Assembly: GCA_013115145.1 (NCBI GenBank) | Contig: JAAPAO010000433.1 | Coordinates: 1,629 to 30,725 of the forward strand | Source: Perkinsus chesapeaki | Taxonomy: Eukaryota; Perkinsozoa; Perkinsida; Perkinsidae | Direction: 5' to 3' | Length of the DNA: 29,097 nucleotides | In this document: one piece after another, positions 1 to 10,287 of the stretch | Layout: every line of letters starts with the position of its first letter | Position numbering within the stretch: position 1 is the stretch's first letter | The notes under the pieces: model-generated | Seen by the model: the letters and a program-made list of their open reading frames with translations, nothing else | Database searches by the model: none | What the model was told of the DNA's origin: nothing | Translations under genes and position numbers: made by a program

Positions 1-255
1 AGGTTTTAGTATTTTCAGCTTTCCCATGAGTATCTTACGCACTGTGAAGGTTTTAGTATTTTCAGCTTTCCCAGAAGTATCTTACGCACTGTGAAGGTTC
101 TAGTATTTTCAGCTGTCCCAGAAGTATCTTACGCACTGTGAAGGTTTTAGTATTTTCAGCTTTCCCATGAGTATCTTACGCACTGTGAAGGTTTTTTGGT
201 ATTTCCAGCTTTCCCATGAGCATCTTACGCACTGTGGAGGTTTTTGTGTTTTCAG
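1..255 (+). repeat. 47-bp tandem repeat array in an intron (five copies plus a degenerate one)
   Basis: Copies begin at 1, 48, 95, 142 and 189 with an exact 47-bp period; a 49-bp step leads to a degenerate sixth copy at 238. Copies differ by only a few substitutions. Each unit ends a pyrimidine-rich tract in TTTTCAG, and the last such tract is the actual acceptor of the zinc-finger exon at 256. Each unit also carries AAG followed by GTTTTAG, which resembles a donor. The array therefore multiplies splice-like signals just upstream of a real exon. It may extend beyond the left edge of the window. I read it as intronic because no frame gives a sensible exon. Confidence 0.9.
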
Positions 256-1272
256 CATTCCTATCATAACGGCATTGTAATCGTTCGCTGTCCCGGATGC
301 GAGAAACTTCATTTGATTGCGGACCATTTTTGCTGGTTTGGAGGTGAGTGTTGATGGAGGAGGAATTCACGACCAACGTGTGAGGTGATGTCGGATGATA
401 GGAAATTGTTAACTATCTATCGTATCGCTAGTACCATATTTCCTGGAAATATTTTACTAGTTATACGGAGGAGGAGATATAATAGATGTTACGAGTGCGG
501 AAACATCAATTGCATTTCTATGGCTTTTGTCGTCTCTGCATTTATGCCTGCCAGATGAACCACAGACCATCGAGGACATCCTCCGCGAGAAAGGAGAGAC
601 TGTCACGAAAGGCACGGTCGACGAGGCGCCCAAGGCTGACCAGGCGGTTGTAGCTGGCGCGATTGCGGATGCTGTCAAAGACACGGGGGATATGGAACTG
701 CAGGAAGGCGAGGTGAGTTTGGGCAGTGAATTTGTTATTATTTGTTGTGAACTTTTAACAAGTTGTATTTTTGTAATTCTCATCAGACTTGCAATGATGA
801 TTTTTCTTGAGATGGCAAGCTCTCACAAATATAGATTACGATAGAAGTTGTTTCCGCGATTTCCTTTTATCTGGATTCTCTAGCAGTGCAAAGTACGTTG
901 CCAGTGGAAGAGTCCCTCAGCATTTGATCGCTTCAACAACTCGCTTGGTTGTTTCGTGATAGACATAGACTTCCGGAGCATGTTGCTGAATCGACGTGCC
1001 TTCGCGACGAGGTTGCGCGTGGAGTTGTGGATTTTTTTGGAAACCAGCGTCAAGCGGCTCGCTGGAGGGAGCCTGTGGTCGTCGAGAATTGAACAAATAC
1101 CATAGTGACCGGGCGTCAGCATGCGAAAGGCTTACTGAGGACAATCTATAATCGATCATAATGTATTCAGGTTTTACCAGACATCCAAATTGAAGGCCTA
1201 GATGAGGAAAGTGTGAAGAAATTGCAGTTCGAGATTCTCAGAAGGCAGCGGAGTAAAGAGCAAGATGCGTGA
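256..1272 (+). CDS. DNL-type zinc-finger protein (Zim17/Tim15/Hep1-like), 5' part outside window
   Basis: Three exons: 256-343, 555-712 and 1171-1272 (stop TGA), joined in phases 1 and 0. The first encodes HSYHNGIVIVRCPGC and then KLHLIAD and CWF, the second Cys pair and the conserved His/Asp region of the DNL zinc finger. The next begins DEPQTIEDILREKGETV, matching the helix after the finger in this family. The last is a charged tail containing QIEGLDEESVKKLQ. The family is known for mitochondrial or plastid proteins that keep Hsp70 soluble. The exon with the first Cys pair must lie left of position 1, so targeting cannot be judged. 115 residues are visible. The paralogue at 1755-4383 shares intron positions and tail. 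Confidence 0.85.
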
Positions 1273-1754
1273 TCGACGCATTCATTGCTCAAGCTGTCTA
1301 TAAACCCGATTGAGTTTTATTGTGTTTACGTAGTATTTCCTAGGAGAATCTTATGTTGATGCATGCATGTTGAGTTTGGGTGTCCCCGAATGGTTTTTCC
1401 GTCAGGGAGCCCTTGAGGGTCATCTCACCAGAAGGGATCTGCTTGGTGTTTCTCTTTGCCCTAGGAAGTTCGTAGGCTCTGAAATATGTTTATGGGTGTA
1501 TATTTCCGAGAAGAAATGCGCGCTAGGGATTTTTTGCTAACCACTGGGAAGACATTTTCGTGCGGCAAAAAGGAGACAACGCACACAAAGACTAGTTATC
1601 CAACTCTCACTATTACTCTTTAATCATAGTATTCACTCTCTTAACTAGGGTTATGCTTTTCAGCTCTCAGACTTAATCTGTTCCAGTTGTTTCTCTATCT
1701 CTTTCTCCCATGCTGTCTTGTGCGTCATCCTGCTCCTATCGCGCTATAGGATCC
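1273..1754. other. intergenic spacer between the two DNL genes
   Basis: About 480 bases separate the TGA of the first DNL gene from the proposed start of the second. I see no exon, RNA gene or repeat. A pyrimidine-rich tract ending in AG lies directly upstream of the ATG at 1755, so a 5' untranslated exon or trans-splice site there is possible but unproven. Confidence 0.5.
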
Positions 1755-4383
1755 ATGACAGCTTTGAGACCGGCTTTAACTGGATCTCTACGTTATTGTT
1801 CGACGGCATCAAAATGTAATATGAGCGAGTGAGGGATCCGTCTAATTTGTAGTCCTTATACGCCATTTCGGCTATATCAGATAATTTTTGACAATTGGGC
1901 TGAATCAGTGGTGGCTTCAGAAACGGGCGTCGAGAAAGCCTTCCGCAGCAGTTGGGTGAGCCACTAGCCCTCGAGTGTTCTTGTACAAGGTTTCTGTCAA
2001 TCCTCAATAGAAATGAATTAGATACAGACTGGTCAAAGAATTGTCCGGCGCCGATCTGAATGAGATATCGATCGAATATCAGGATGACATTGGTATCACC
2101 GATCAGAATTTTGTAGCTCTTTCCAGGGGTATAAGATTGACCTCCGCACGAGCTCTAAACCCTGACAAATTCGAGTCTTAGAAAATTTTCGGCGGCCCAA
2201 CGTAAATTATCCTTAATCTCGCATTTCCCTGGAACCTGATCGAATTTGACCTGTCTGTCTTCTTTAGAAATTTTTATGATCTTTCCGCATTAGGGACAAC
2301 TCTTAACCGTCGAGAAGCCGGTAGTAGTTGCTAGTGTTGATCAGGTCTTCAGACTGTTAATATCAATCGCAAAGCTTGGACCGGTACTGTCCCTCTCACG
2401 GTTCTCCCTGGTACTCTTAAAGAGGCCTCCTATAATATACTCTATAAATGCCACGAGTGCGATACTCATGGAGCTTGGCAGGTTTCTAAGGTGATAAGGG
2501 GATGGATCTAGAGTAGTCTAATGTTCAGTAATAATAATTAACTCGTTAATATTCATAATAGTGGATAATTCGGTATAATATTCAGAGGAAGATCGAACCG
2601 TAAGATGCAGGCTCAGAGTTGTGAATATGTCCTAGACTACAGTGTGTGCAAAATGTCAGCGTCCCGCCTTTAGAAAAATTCGGGAAAATTGTAGGCCTCC
2701 ACGAGGGCTTTCGACTGGTATGTACGACATGGTGAAAATCATTCGCGACGATTTTGGCAAAGCTCTTTAATTTCACGCAGCCTGTGCTGGTGTCAGATGA
2801 TTTCCTGGGTTTCTTTCTTAAATTCCCGAGTTCAGCGAGTCTCTAGTCTGTCGTTGCTGTATGCGACATTCTTTCAGTCTGTTTTGATAATCCTGTTGAT
2901 CAGTCTCATTGTGTCCGAGTAATAATGCTTAGTAGTGCTCCGATGGGTCCAAATTATTGCACATACGAATGTAATCGCGAGCGGGCAATTATACTCATTT
3001 TCAGCGTGGAGGTCTATTTGAAATTAAATATCACCTCGAACCTTGTGAAAATTATTCGTTTATTGGAGGTGTGTATAGTTCAGTTGAGTGCTACTTATAA
3101 TAACTGCTGTTGGTTGCTATTACTTTAGCACGTATTTCACAATGGGCTGATAGCTGTACGCTGTCCAGGCTGTAATCAGCTCCATTTAATCTCTGATACT
3201 CTGGGATGCTTTTCTGGTGAGCAAGTGGGAGGCTTATTTCTTACATCTCTCGTGGATATGGTTAACAGGACTGGGAAAACACTCGTCTTGATTCCGTGTT
3301 CGGGAGGGAAATTATATCGCTCGGAAACTTTGTTGGTTCGCGATTGGCATTGCGAGCGGCGCCCGATCAAGTTAGCGCTCGCCTGTGGTGCCGCCGAGAC
3401 GCGACGAGTTGGGGAGGGCTAACTCCTGTTCATTGTTCTTGTGTATCGTCTCTGTAGTAAAATAGGAAACTTTAAGGTGTAGTTAAGCGAGGGATTCATG
3501 TGGCATTCTCGGAGATGAAAAATTGTCCCTAAAGCAAAAGGAACGATGAAAGGCATTTCTTTGAGGAGATGTTCAGTGAACCTTCGGCTTATTGTTCGTT
3601 ACCTATATCAATGGAACTATGAGTGTATGTTTTTGCTCATATGAGCTGGGGGGAATATCGTGGGGGATGTAAGAATAGAATTATTAAAGCCGTTATCGCT
3701 TCGTAAGTACCCTTAGTGTGATCGACGGCTCAGGTATCCCGCAGAGTGACGAGGCTCGTTTTCAAGAGAAATTGATGGACCTGATCAAAAACAGTGCTCA
3801 ATTTTACTCTGAGATTTCTGTTGAGGATAAGGTGCTAAAGGGGATCGGAAGACGCCAAAATACATTTCCGGGGAAGCTTTGGATTGTTTGTGCGCAACGC
3901 AAGATGACAATATCGTCTCTTTCTAAGGCTGGGTTATGAAGGTGGATTCTTTGATGGCATTTTTACAACCGCCATAGAGCTGTCTTTCTTTTCCACGCTT
4001 CCCACTTCATGTATAGTTGTGGTTTGAATATTGTGTAATCATCGCAACGGGGGTAGAAATATTCAGCCCTATTATTGAAGAATTTTTCCGGTGGCACTTT
4101 TGAGGATGTCCTCTTCTTCAACAGAAGGGAAGTTATTTAGTAGCTCGAAATTAATAAAGGTCATTACTTAGCAACTAGTATTGCTAATAATAATAAAATT
4201 GTGTTAGTATCTCAAAACACGGTGCCGATTTCTGAGTAGTTAAAGGAATAAAAAAGTTTCTGAAGGGTTTGAAAATTATCTGTTTCTCCTTTGTAGGACC
4301 TTCCGTGTGTCCAAGTGGAAGGGTTGGATGAAGAGTCCAGCCGTAAGCTCCAACTTAGACTTGTAAATGAAATTCACAAATAA
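1755..4383 (+). CDS. DNL-type zinc-finger protein, complete, probable mitochondrial Hsp70 escort
   Basis: Exons 1755-1828, 2022-2128, 2345-2490, 3129-3216, 3734-3831 and 4297-4383 join in consistent phase to give 199 residues; an optional 27-nt exon at 2294-2320 would also keep frame. The N-terminus MTALRPALTGSLRYCSTASK is basic, hydroxylated and free of acids, as in mitochondrial presequences. The finger has C96-x2-C99 (YKCHECDTHGAW) and C121-x2-C124 (VRCPGCNQLHLISD), with H128 and D132 kept. The Arg usual three residues after the second Cys is His here. The zinc exon is 88 nt, as in the paralogue, and the tail repeats VEGLDEESSRKLQ. The donor at 3832 (GTGCTA) is weak. Known role of the family: preventing mitochondrial Hsp70 aggregation. 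Confidence 0.8.
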
Positions 4384-4682
4384 AGAGCAGGGATGCTCAC
4401 AGAACTGTATGTAATAGACTGACTGTCTACTTGTATATAGTTTACCTCATATCGAAGATTATTTCATGATAGCATATTATTGTCTTTTTTGGTTAAATGG
4501 AGTGGGGGGGTTGCATTATGAAGAGGCGGTTGTTGTGGATGATATGCGGGAAAAATCACGTTGATAATATCTAGTTGAGCTGTTTTTTTCGTGAAAAGAG
4601 CTCACTTTCTCAACTGAGGCAGAACGGAATGCTGAGTTTTGGCTAGGAAATAAATTTTCGGAGGGAAATTTGTGTTGGAGGA

Positions 4683-4838
4683 ATGGGCTGCGAGAGATGT
4701 GGTTGTGATGGCGGTGAACCCAACCAGGTGACTGTGATAGATGCCCCCAGAGAGAATGAATTTTATATGCTTCTATTGAAATTAAATCGATTAGATTTAG
4801 TATATATTAAAATAAAGAAATACGCTTTTGAGGGTTAG
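4683..4838 (+). CDS. small ORF or first exon with MGC acylation-type start (candidate)
   Basis: An ATG opens a 51-residue frame beginning MGCERCGCDGGEPNQ, then an ordinary mixed sequence ending at TAG. Gly2/Cys3 with further nearby Cys is the pattern of N-myristoylated and palmitoylated membrane anchors. A GT follows the Asn-Gln at 4728, so the true gene could splice on into the following spacer, where I found no convincing second exon. The region just downstream is AT-rich. Function unknown; this could be chance. Confidence 0.25.
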   Translation: MGCERCGCDGGEPNQVTVIDAPRENEFYMLLLKLNRLDLVYIKIKKYAFEG

Positions 4839-6154
4839 TTTTCCATTATATCTGCGCATTACGAACACAAAGAGATGGGCCTTTGACCACCTGAATGCCA
4901 CTGAGGGCCATCGGGGGAGTCTACGGAATGCTTCATGGACCTTGGCTGTCATGAAACCGCTGGAAGATATTTATCTAAAATCTTTAGCGTGCGCAGGCAG
5001 GAGGTGGATTCTCACACTGGCATGTGCAAAGTGGGCAAGTAGAATGACAAATTAGCCAAGATTCTTTCGGCATGCAGCATTGACTTTCTGTTCGCAGTAG
5101 TTACAGATTTGTCAGTTTCGTAGGAGTCATATTTCCAGTCACGCGCCACGAAAATGTGTTGAATGTAGTAACTAAACGTTGTTGGTCTTGTCCCTCATGT
5201 CTTCATCGCTTGAAGCATATTCAATTGGAACTGAGCTGAGGTCAATGCTCAGTCAGGTAGTTTGGGGGGTCTTCCGCGGCTTGGGTTCTTGTACTTATTA
5301 TGGGGTAAGGTATCCTAGACTTCTAGCTCTCAGTCTCAACTTGAGCTGTCCCAGCCTCTTGTGATCCATCCCATCTACTGTTTATTACGCGGATACCGCT
5401 GATGAGGATATGACCAGTTCCGCTTTGGTTGTCGGAAATCGCTGGCGATGTTTTCGAAGTTGCCGTTGTTTTATTTAGAGTGCTATCGTGTCTGCTAGGG
5501 AGCGTAGGTACTGATTGGAATTGTTTAATAAGAAATACAGTAAAGTAGATTGGAAATAAGCATCAATTTCGTGGAGTGTGGATTCGCCACTGCCGATTCT
5601 GTCAGGTTGCCTCGATGATAGCCTGGATACTTAGAATTATCCTCCCGCTGCTTTTAACTTCATTATATATACGGGTAGGATGGGGAATGGGAATTAACCG
5701 CACGAGTTAAGCAGAAAAGGAAAATCAAGTTGATTTCACAGAAGTATACGATAGTTCAGCAATATAAGCGGTAGCGGCGTTACTCTTTAGTTGTTGAAAA
5801 AAGTTGAGAAAATTATGTTTACCATTTAGAAAATGGTTAAAAATAGTTTTTATGAACCAGACTGAACATGAGTATAAGCAAATAGATTTATAGCCAATAA
5901 CCCGATAACACTATTAAGTAACGCAAAATAAACCAATAACAGATTATCAAAACTATACTAGAATAAACGGCCAGTTATCAGAACCAAATGCTTCTGCATT
6001 AAGCATCACTTTTATAATTCTATAGTAAAACTGGCTATAGACTGTACTAGCGTTTTAGCTGCAACAGAAAAGAGGAGACAAGTGGACAAATAAAACACCA
6101 CAAAGTCGAACTTAACTTCGATCATTTGATCAGTTTACAAAGAGTATAACTGAA
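4839..6154. other. long spacer, AT-rich toward its right end
   Basis: I found no exon set with consistent phase. Open frames at 4828-5055 and 5179-5364 lack family motifs and convincing splice contexts. From about 5740 the sequence is A-rich and contains a small palindrome near 5820 (ACCATTT and AAATGGT arms). The right part presumably holds the promoter and 5' UTR of the gene starting at 6155. Confidence 0.4.
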
Positions 6155-9100
6155 ATGGGCGACAACGATGAGCGGCCGAGTAAAGCGACGGTTGAGCCGA
6201 TCCGAATTGAAACTAATGAAATAATTGAAACTAAGGTAGGCTCGGGAGGGCGACGGACTGGCGACGTCCGAAGATCTCTCGCCGTTGTAATTGTATTATT
6301 ATCGATACTATTGTTATATATAATATTATTATATACAGTATTATTAATTAATTTACTAAATATATATTAATGATTGTATTGTTATTATTGTATTGTGATC
6401 TCTTTGTTCGTACTGTAATAGAGGATGCGTGTCTCATTGACACACATCTCCATGTCTGTTGTCATTCCCCCAACCCATATAGGGAGGTTGGATTTCGATA
6501 CCGTCCTACGAGTATTATGGGTAAAATGATTAGTATTAGCTAGGAAGTTACGTAGCGCCACAGATCACTACGTACATATTGGTAGTAAGTAAGACTTTCG
6601 GTATACATTAGAGGACGACCAAGTGATGATGTACCCGTTCGGAAGGTCAGTGAGAAATCTCTATGAGAAATGTGACCAGGTATTTCTGAAATCGGGACTC
6701 GTTATCTGTGAAAGATCTATTGTTGAGGTATCTGCCGTTGAGGTCTGTTATTTCATTTACTATATCGCGGAGGACATTGCATTTGGGGAAATATCAATTA
6801 TTAACGGGAATTTTTTCAGTTCAATTTCCTTTCCTTACAAGTATATGCGGGCGGTAAAATGACTATTTTCCTGTCGTATCAGATAGAAAAAAAGGACCAA
6901 ATCGATTCCGACGTCGAGGAAGTTGCCGATGAGGACAACCCGTCCGATTACGACGGTGATTCCGAAGGTTCTGAATCCGGCGAGGATGCAAGCGATACGC
7001 CAGAGCAAGCAGAGGAACTGGATTTGGATTTGTTCGCTGGAAACGCTGTCCTTGAAACCGAAGTTGAAAGTGAGGAAGAGCTATTGAGGAGATTGTGTGA
7101 GAGCGAGAGCGAAGATGACGATGAGCGGAGCGAAGTGAGTTTTGCTTGACGCTTTTGCGATTATTGTGACCGACGGAATTTGCTTATATCATGTGAATCT
7201 ACTGAAAATTGATCATTTATGTTATTTAATATTTCTCTTAGCCTTTCAAATCTTGCAATCTTGCGATATCTTGCTTTTTCTCAAAAATTCTGTGCTTGAA
7301 TCAGCAATACCTTCGTGCTTCATTCGCGCTTGCTCTACACGATATGTTTAACCCCTCTGACTCCGAAATGATAAGAAATCGCTTCTCCGCCGTGTGGCAC
7401 GTGGAGGCTCCCGGTAGTATCACATTCGTTCAGGTGGAGGTACCTAGTCCGGCAGCGTCGAGTCCACTGGCACATGATACGTTTGATAGAAATAATATTT
7501 GGAAATTTGACGGTGACAGTCCGACGACCACGCCGTGTCTGGCTGGGGATTGGGGGATGTCGAGTGCCGATCTACCAGGTGGGGGTATTGATTGGTCTAG
7601 GGAATCATTGCATCTTGGGGAAATGTGCTACTAGTGATAAGGGGAAGATATAATAATTTATTATATATCCTCCGTATCACTAGTATTTATTATTAATAGA
7701 ATACTTTATCAATTAAATAGAAAGTCTAATAAGCCTAAAATCATTGTCTGTTTTATTGAACCTCTCCTCAGGTGCTAGCGGTTCCTCTTATCTCGGTACT
7801 TCTCTCGATGAGGTGCTCGAGTTTAATCAGAAATGTAAGTTCGTCAAATATATTTCAAGTCTTCATTAGTTCTATAAAGCGTGTTCAAATTTGTTATGCA
7901 AATTATCGTTTCAAATTTTAAAGTTAAATTAATTTAAATTTAATGTTAAATTTTAGTTGTCTCTCACCGTAGAGTGGCCTGCGGAAATTGGGCCGTCCAA
8001 TTTGGACGGTATATGTATTCTCACTAGGGGAAATCGATGAGATATCGATCGACCGTTTCACGGGTCGTTTTCGTTGTTTTATTTGGAGTATTGACTGTGT
8101 AGAATAATTCGAATCTGATCTACTCACTCGTCAGCTCCTCTTACTTCTCAGGTGAGGCGAGTCAGGGAGGCTGCACCGAGCCATTTGAGAAGCCAGCAGA
8201 CGGAGGAGAGCAACTGGAGGGTAAATTAGTGTTTTGTCAAATTGGATTTTCTTCGCAGAAACGCGGAGAACCGATAAAGAGGAAATGAACCCAGATTCGG
8301 CAGAGGCGAAAAATGACGCTGCTCGGCGAGCGTTGGAGTTGGCGATTGAGAGATACCCGGGCGGGGTAGGTCTCGGAAACTTGTGACATTTGTATTTGGG
8401 TGGTCAGGCGGCCTATGTTGCCCAGCAACTACTGCAGAACTTGACAAACGATCGAGTTCTGATTCAAGCAGCAACGTGAGATTCTACGGCGAGCTTGCGG
8501 GTAGGTGCTGGATAGATACAACTTGATGATTCGGGCTGCGGAAGCTTCGGGGCATCATGGGTTCGCCACTCTTCTTTATAACAATGCTGGAAGTAAGAGG
8601 GCACATACGGTTGGCTTGGTGACTTTAGTGTTATAGGAGTTGTAGAAGAGAGCAGCTCCGTCAATCCGCCGGCTCAGATTGGACAGCAATCAATGCGGAT
8701 GATGGAAATGAGGAGCGACCCTATTAGAGTAGCGCGATGAACTCCACACTGCTCTTGTGGGAGAAGTTTCATATTTATTGTCGAGGAACACGGAGTCTTT
8801 CTGGACTAGGAAAATTTTCATGAATCAGCGACATTTTTCGATGAGCATATTTCTGTGAGGCTAGAGTAGTCCCTGACCGTCATCGGCTATCGGCCGGTTG
8901 TATAGAGGAGATCATAAGAAGATATTATTCATTTATTCTTCTCGCAGTTGTATCCAGTAGTATCATCGTCCAACCTGCCAGGGCGAGGAAGTCACCTGGC
9001 TCCTATGACCAGGTGAGAGGCGGCTCTGTAATGCCGCCTAATTTCTGAGCTCAGATCTCTGGATGCTGTATCCCAGCACAATAGAACAATGCAGCTCGCG

Positions 9101-9482
9101 GCGGCCGCAGCAGCCTACCGGTCTCAGCAGCAGGTGGCAAGTTAGTTTTTTGTCTTGTTAATTTTTTCTTTAGTACTTCAACTTGGCCCAAATGGCAGCG
9201 TACTTGCCGAGCGCCGATTATGTGAGAAACTGAGAGTATTTTTCATACTGACAGGCTTCTCCCGATCAGGCTCAGTTGTATGGTAGTCAGCATAGTAGTG
9301 CAATTGCAGCACTCGAGCTGATGTACCTCCGACAGCAACAGCAACAAAGGCTTATTATGGCGCACGCGACCAGAGTGGCCGAGAAGGAGGCCAAAGAGGA
9401 TCAGAAGGAACAGTCCAGTTCGGCAGTGAGGATGGTTTTAATGCTCGGAGGCGCGAGTTCCAACCTTGGTTCAGGTTCCTGA
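6155..9482 (+). CDS. 13-exon gene for a 500-residue acidic, Gln/Ala-rich protein, function unknown
   Basis: Exons: 6155-6235, 6883-7134, 7305-7578, 7772-7834, 8152-8220, 8259-8365, 8408-8475, 8516-8592, 8637-8728, 8948-9012, 9055-9133, 9174-9221 and 9255-9482. Every junction keeps phase and the total is exactly 500 codons plus TGA. The N-terminal third is strongly acidic (DSDVEEVADEDNPSDYDGDS; ESESEDDDE). The middle is helical and neutral (ARRALELAIERYPGG, AAYVAQQLLQNLTND). The C-terminal third is Ala/Gln/Met-rich with a short QQQQQ run and a charged helix. No signal peptide or membrane span is visible. If the weak donor GTAGCG at 8729 is not used, a first gene would end at TGA 8738-8740, but the later exons then lack a start codon. 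The donor near 7579 is ambiguous by six bases. I do not recognise the family; the composition suggests a nuclear or chromatin-associated protein, which is only a guess. Confidence 0.7.
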
Positions 9483-10287
9483 GAAGAACTCGACATAATA
9501 AAATAAATAAATATGATTGATGTCCTCCCTTTCCATGTGTTGTAGCTGTTTTGATGTGCTCATTTGATTATTACATAACTTATCTCCTGGACATGTTCGA
9601 TGTGCCCTTTACTCTGTGAATGAAGGAATTGTGTTGTTATAAGTCGATAAATGGTAAGAATGTACATATTTATGGAGTAATATCGGAAGAACAAATAGAG
9701 TTGCAGTTCGCAATCTTGGAAGATCTGTTGGCCTTCCTTGGTTAAGCTCTAAAATCTTCTCGCCGAAACACCTTAGGGACACACTCTTTACTAGAGGGCT
9801 CTGGATCCAAAATTATACCAGAATTCGTGAAATTTTTTCTTTCCTAGCCAGTGTATGTGACCCCCAGTAGTCAGCCACGCGCTGACGTCTATCACTCACT
9901 GCAACTGTGGAGGGCGACTGTTAGCATAGAGGGCCTAGGCGGCATGTCCGTCAAATTTCGAAGACTCCCGTTCTGACGATTCGGGCATTTAGCGCTACGC
10001 TAGCGCGGATAGCATCATTTCTTAGCCTTCACAGGACTGGCGGAGATAGATCTTCTCGGACAACTACAGCCCATTTTGTGGAGTTAGTGGGTGCAAAAGT
10101 CGACTGAGCATTCCCGAGGTCTTAATTCCCGCAAAAGTTTCCATGTTTTTCAACGAGGCCTTCGATATCATTGTAATGTTCCATCGAATACATCTATATA
10201 TTATTTCGAGTCAATAAGATGACGGTGTCTTCAGGACAACATGAGGCGCAACGAGGAGACTTTCTCTGAAGAAATTCTTACGTCAAA
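9483..10287. other. intergenic spacer upstream of the SP-RING gene
   Basis: I found no exon, RNA gene or repeat array. SUMO ligases of the PIAS/Siz type usually have SAP and PINIT domains before the SP-RING; I looked for such exons here and did not find any. A short upstream frame starts at ATG 10241 and overlaps the proposed start at 10288 in another frame, so it could act as an upstream ORF. Confidence 0.4.

Noticed and set aside
2638-2700. CxxC motif (VCAKCQRP) considered as the first half of the second DNL finger
   Set aside because: No donor gives the phase 0 needed by the next exon, and the exon at 2345-2490 supplies a much better match (YKCHECDTHG) with correct phase.
2904-3010. Frame with NYCTYECNRER considered as a zinc-finger exon
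   Set aside because: Cys spacing is x3 instead of x2, and the 2345-2490 exon already fills this role in phase.
8738-8740. TGA as the end of a first gene, with 8948-9482 as a second gene
   Set aside because: The downstream exons have no start codon, while splicing from 8728 to 8948 is in phase and gives one gene. The donor is weak, so this is kept only as an alternative.
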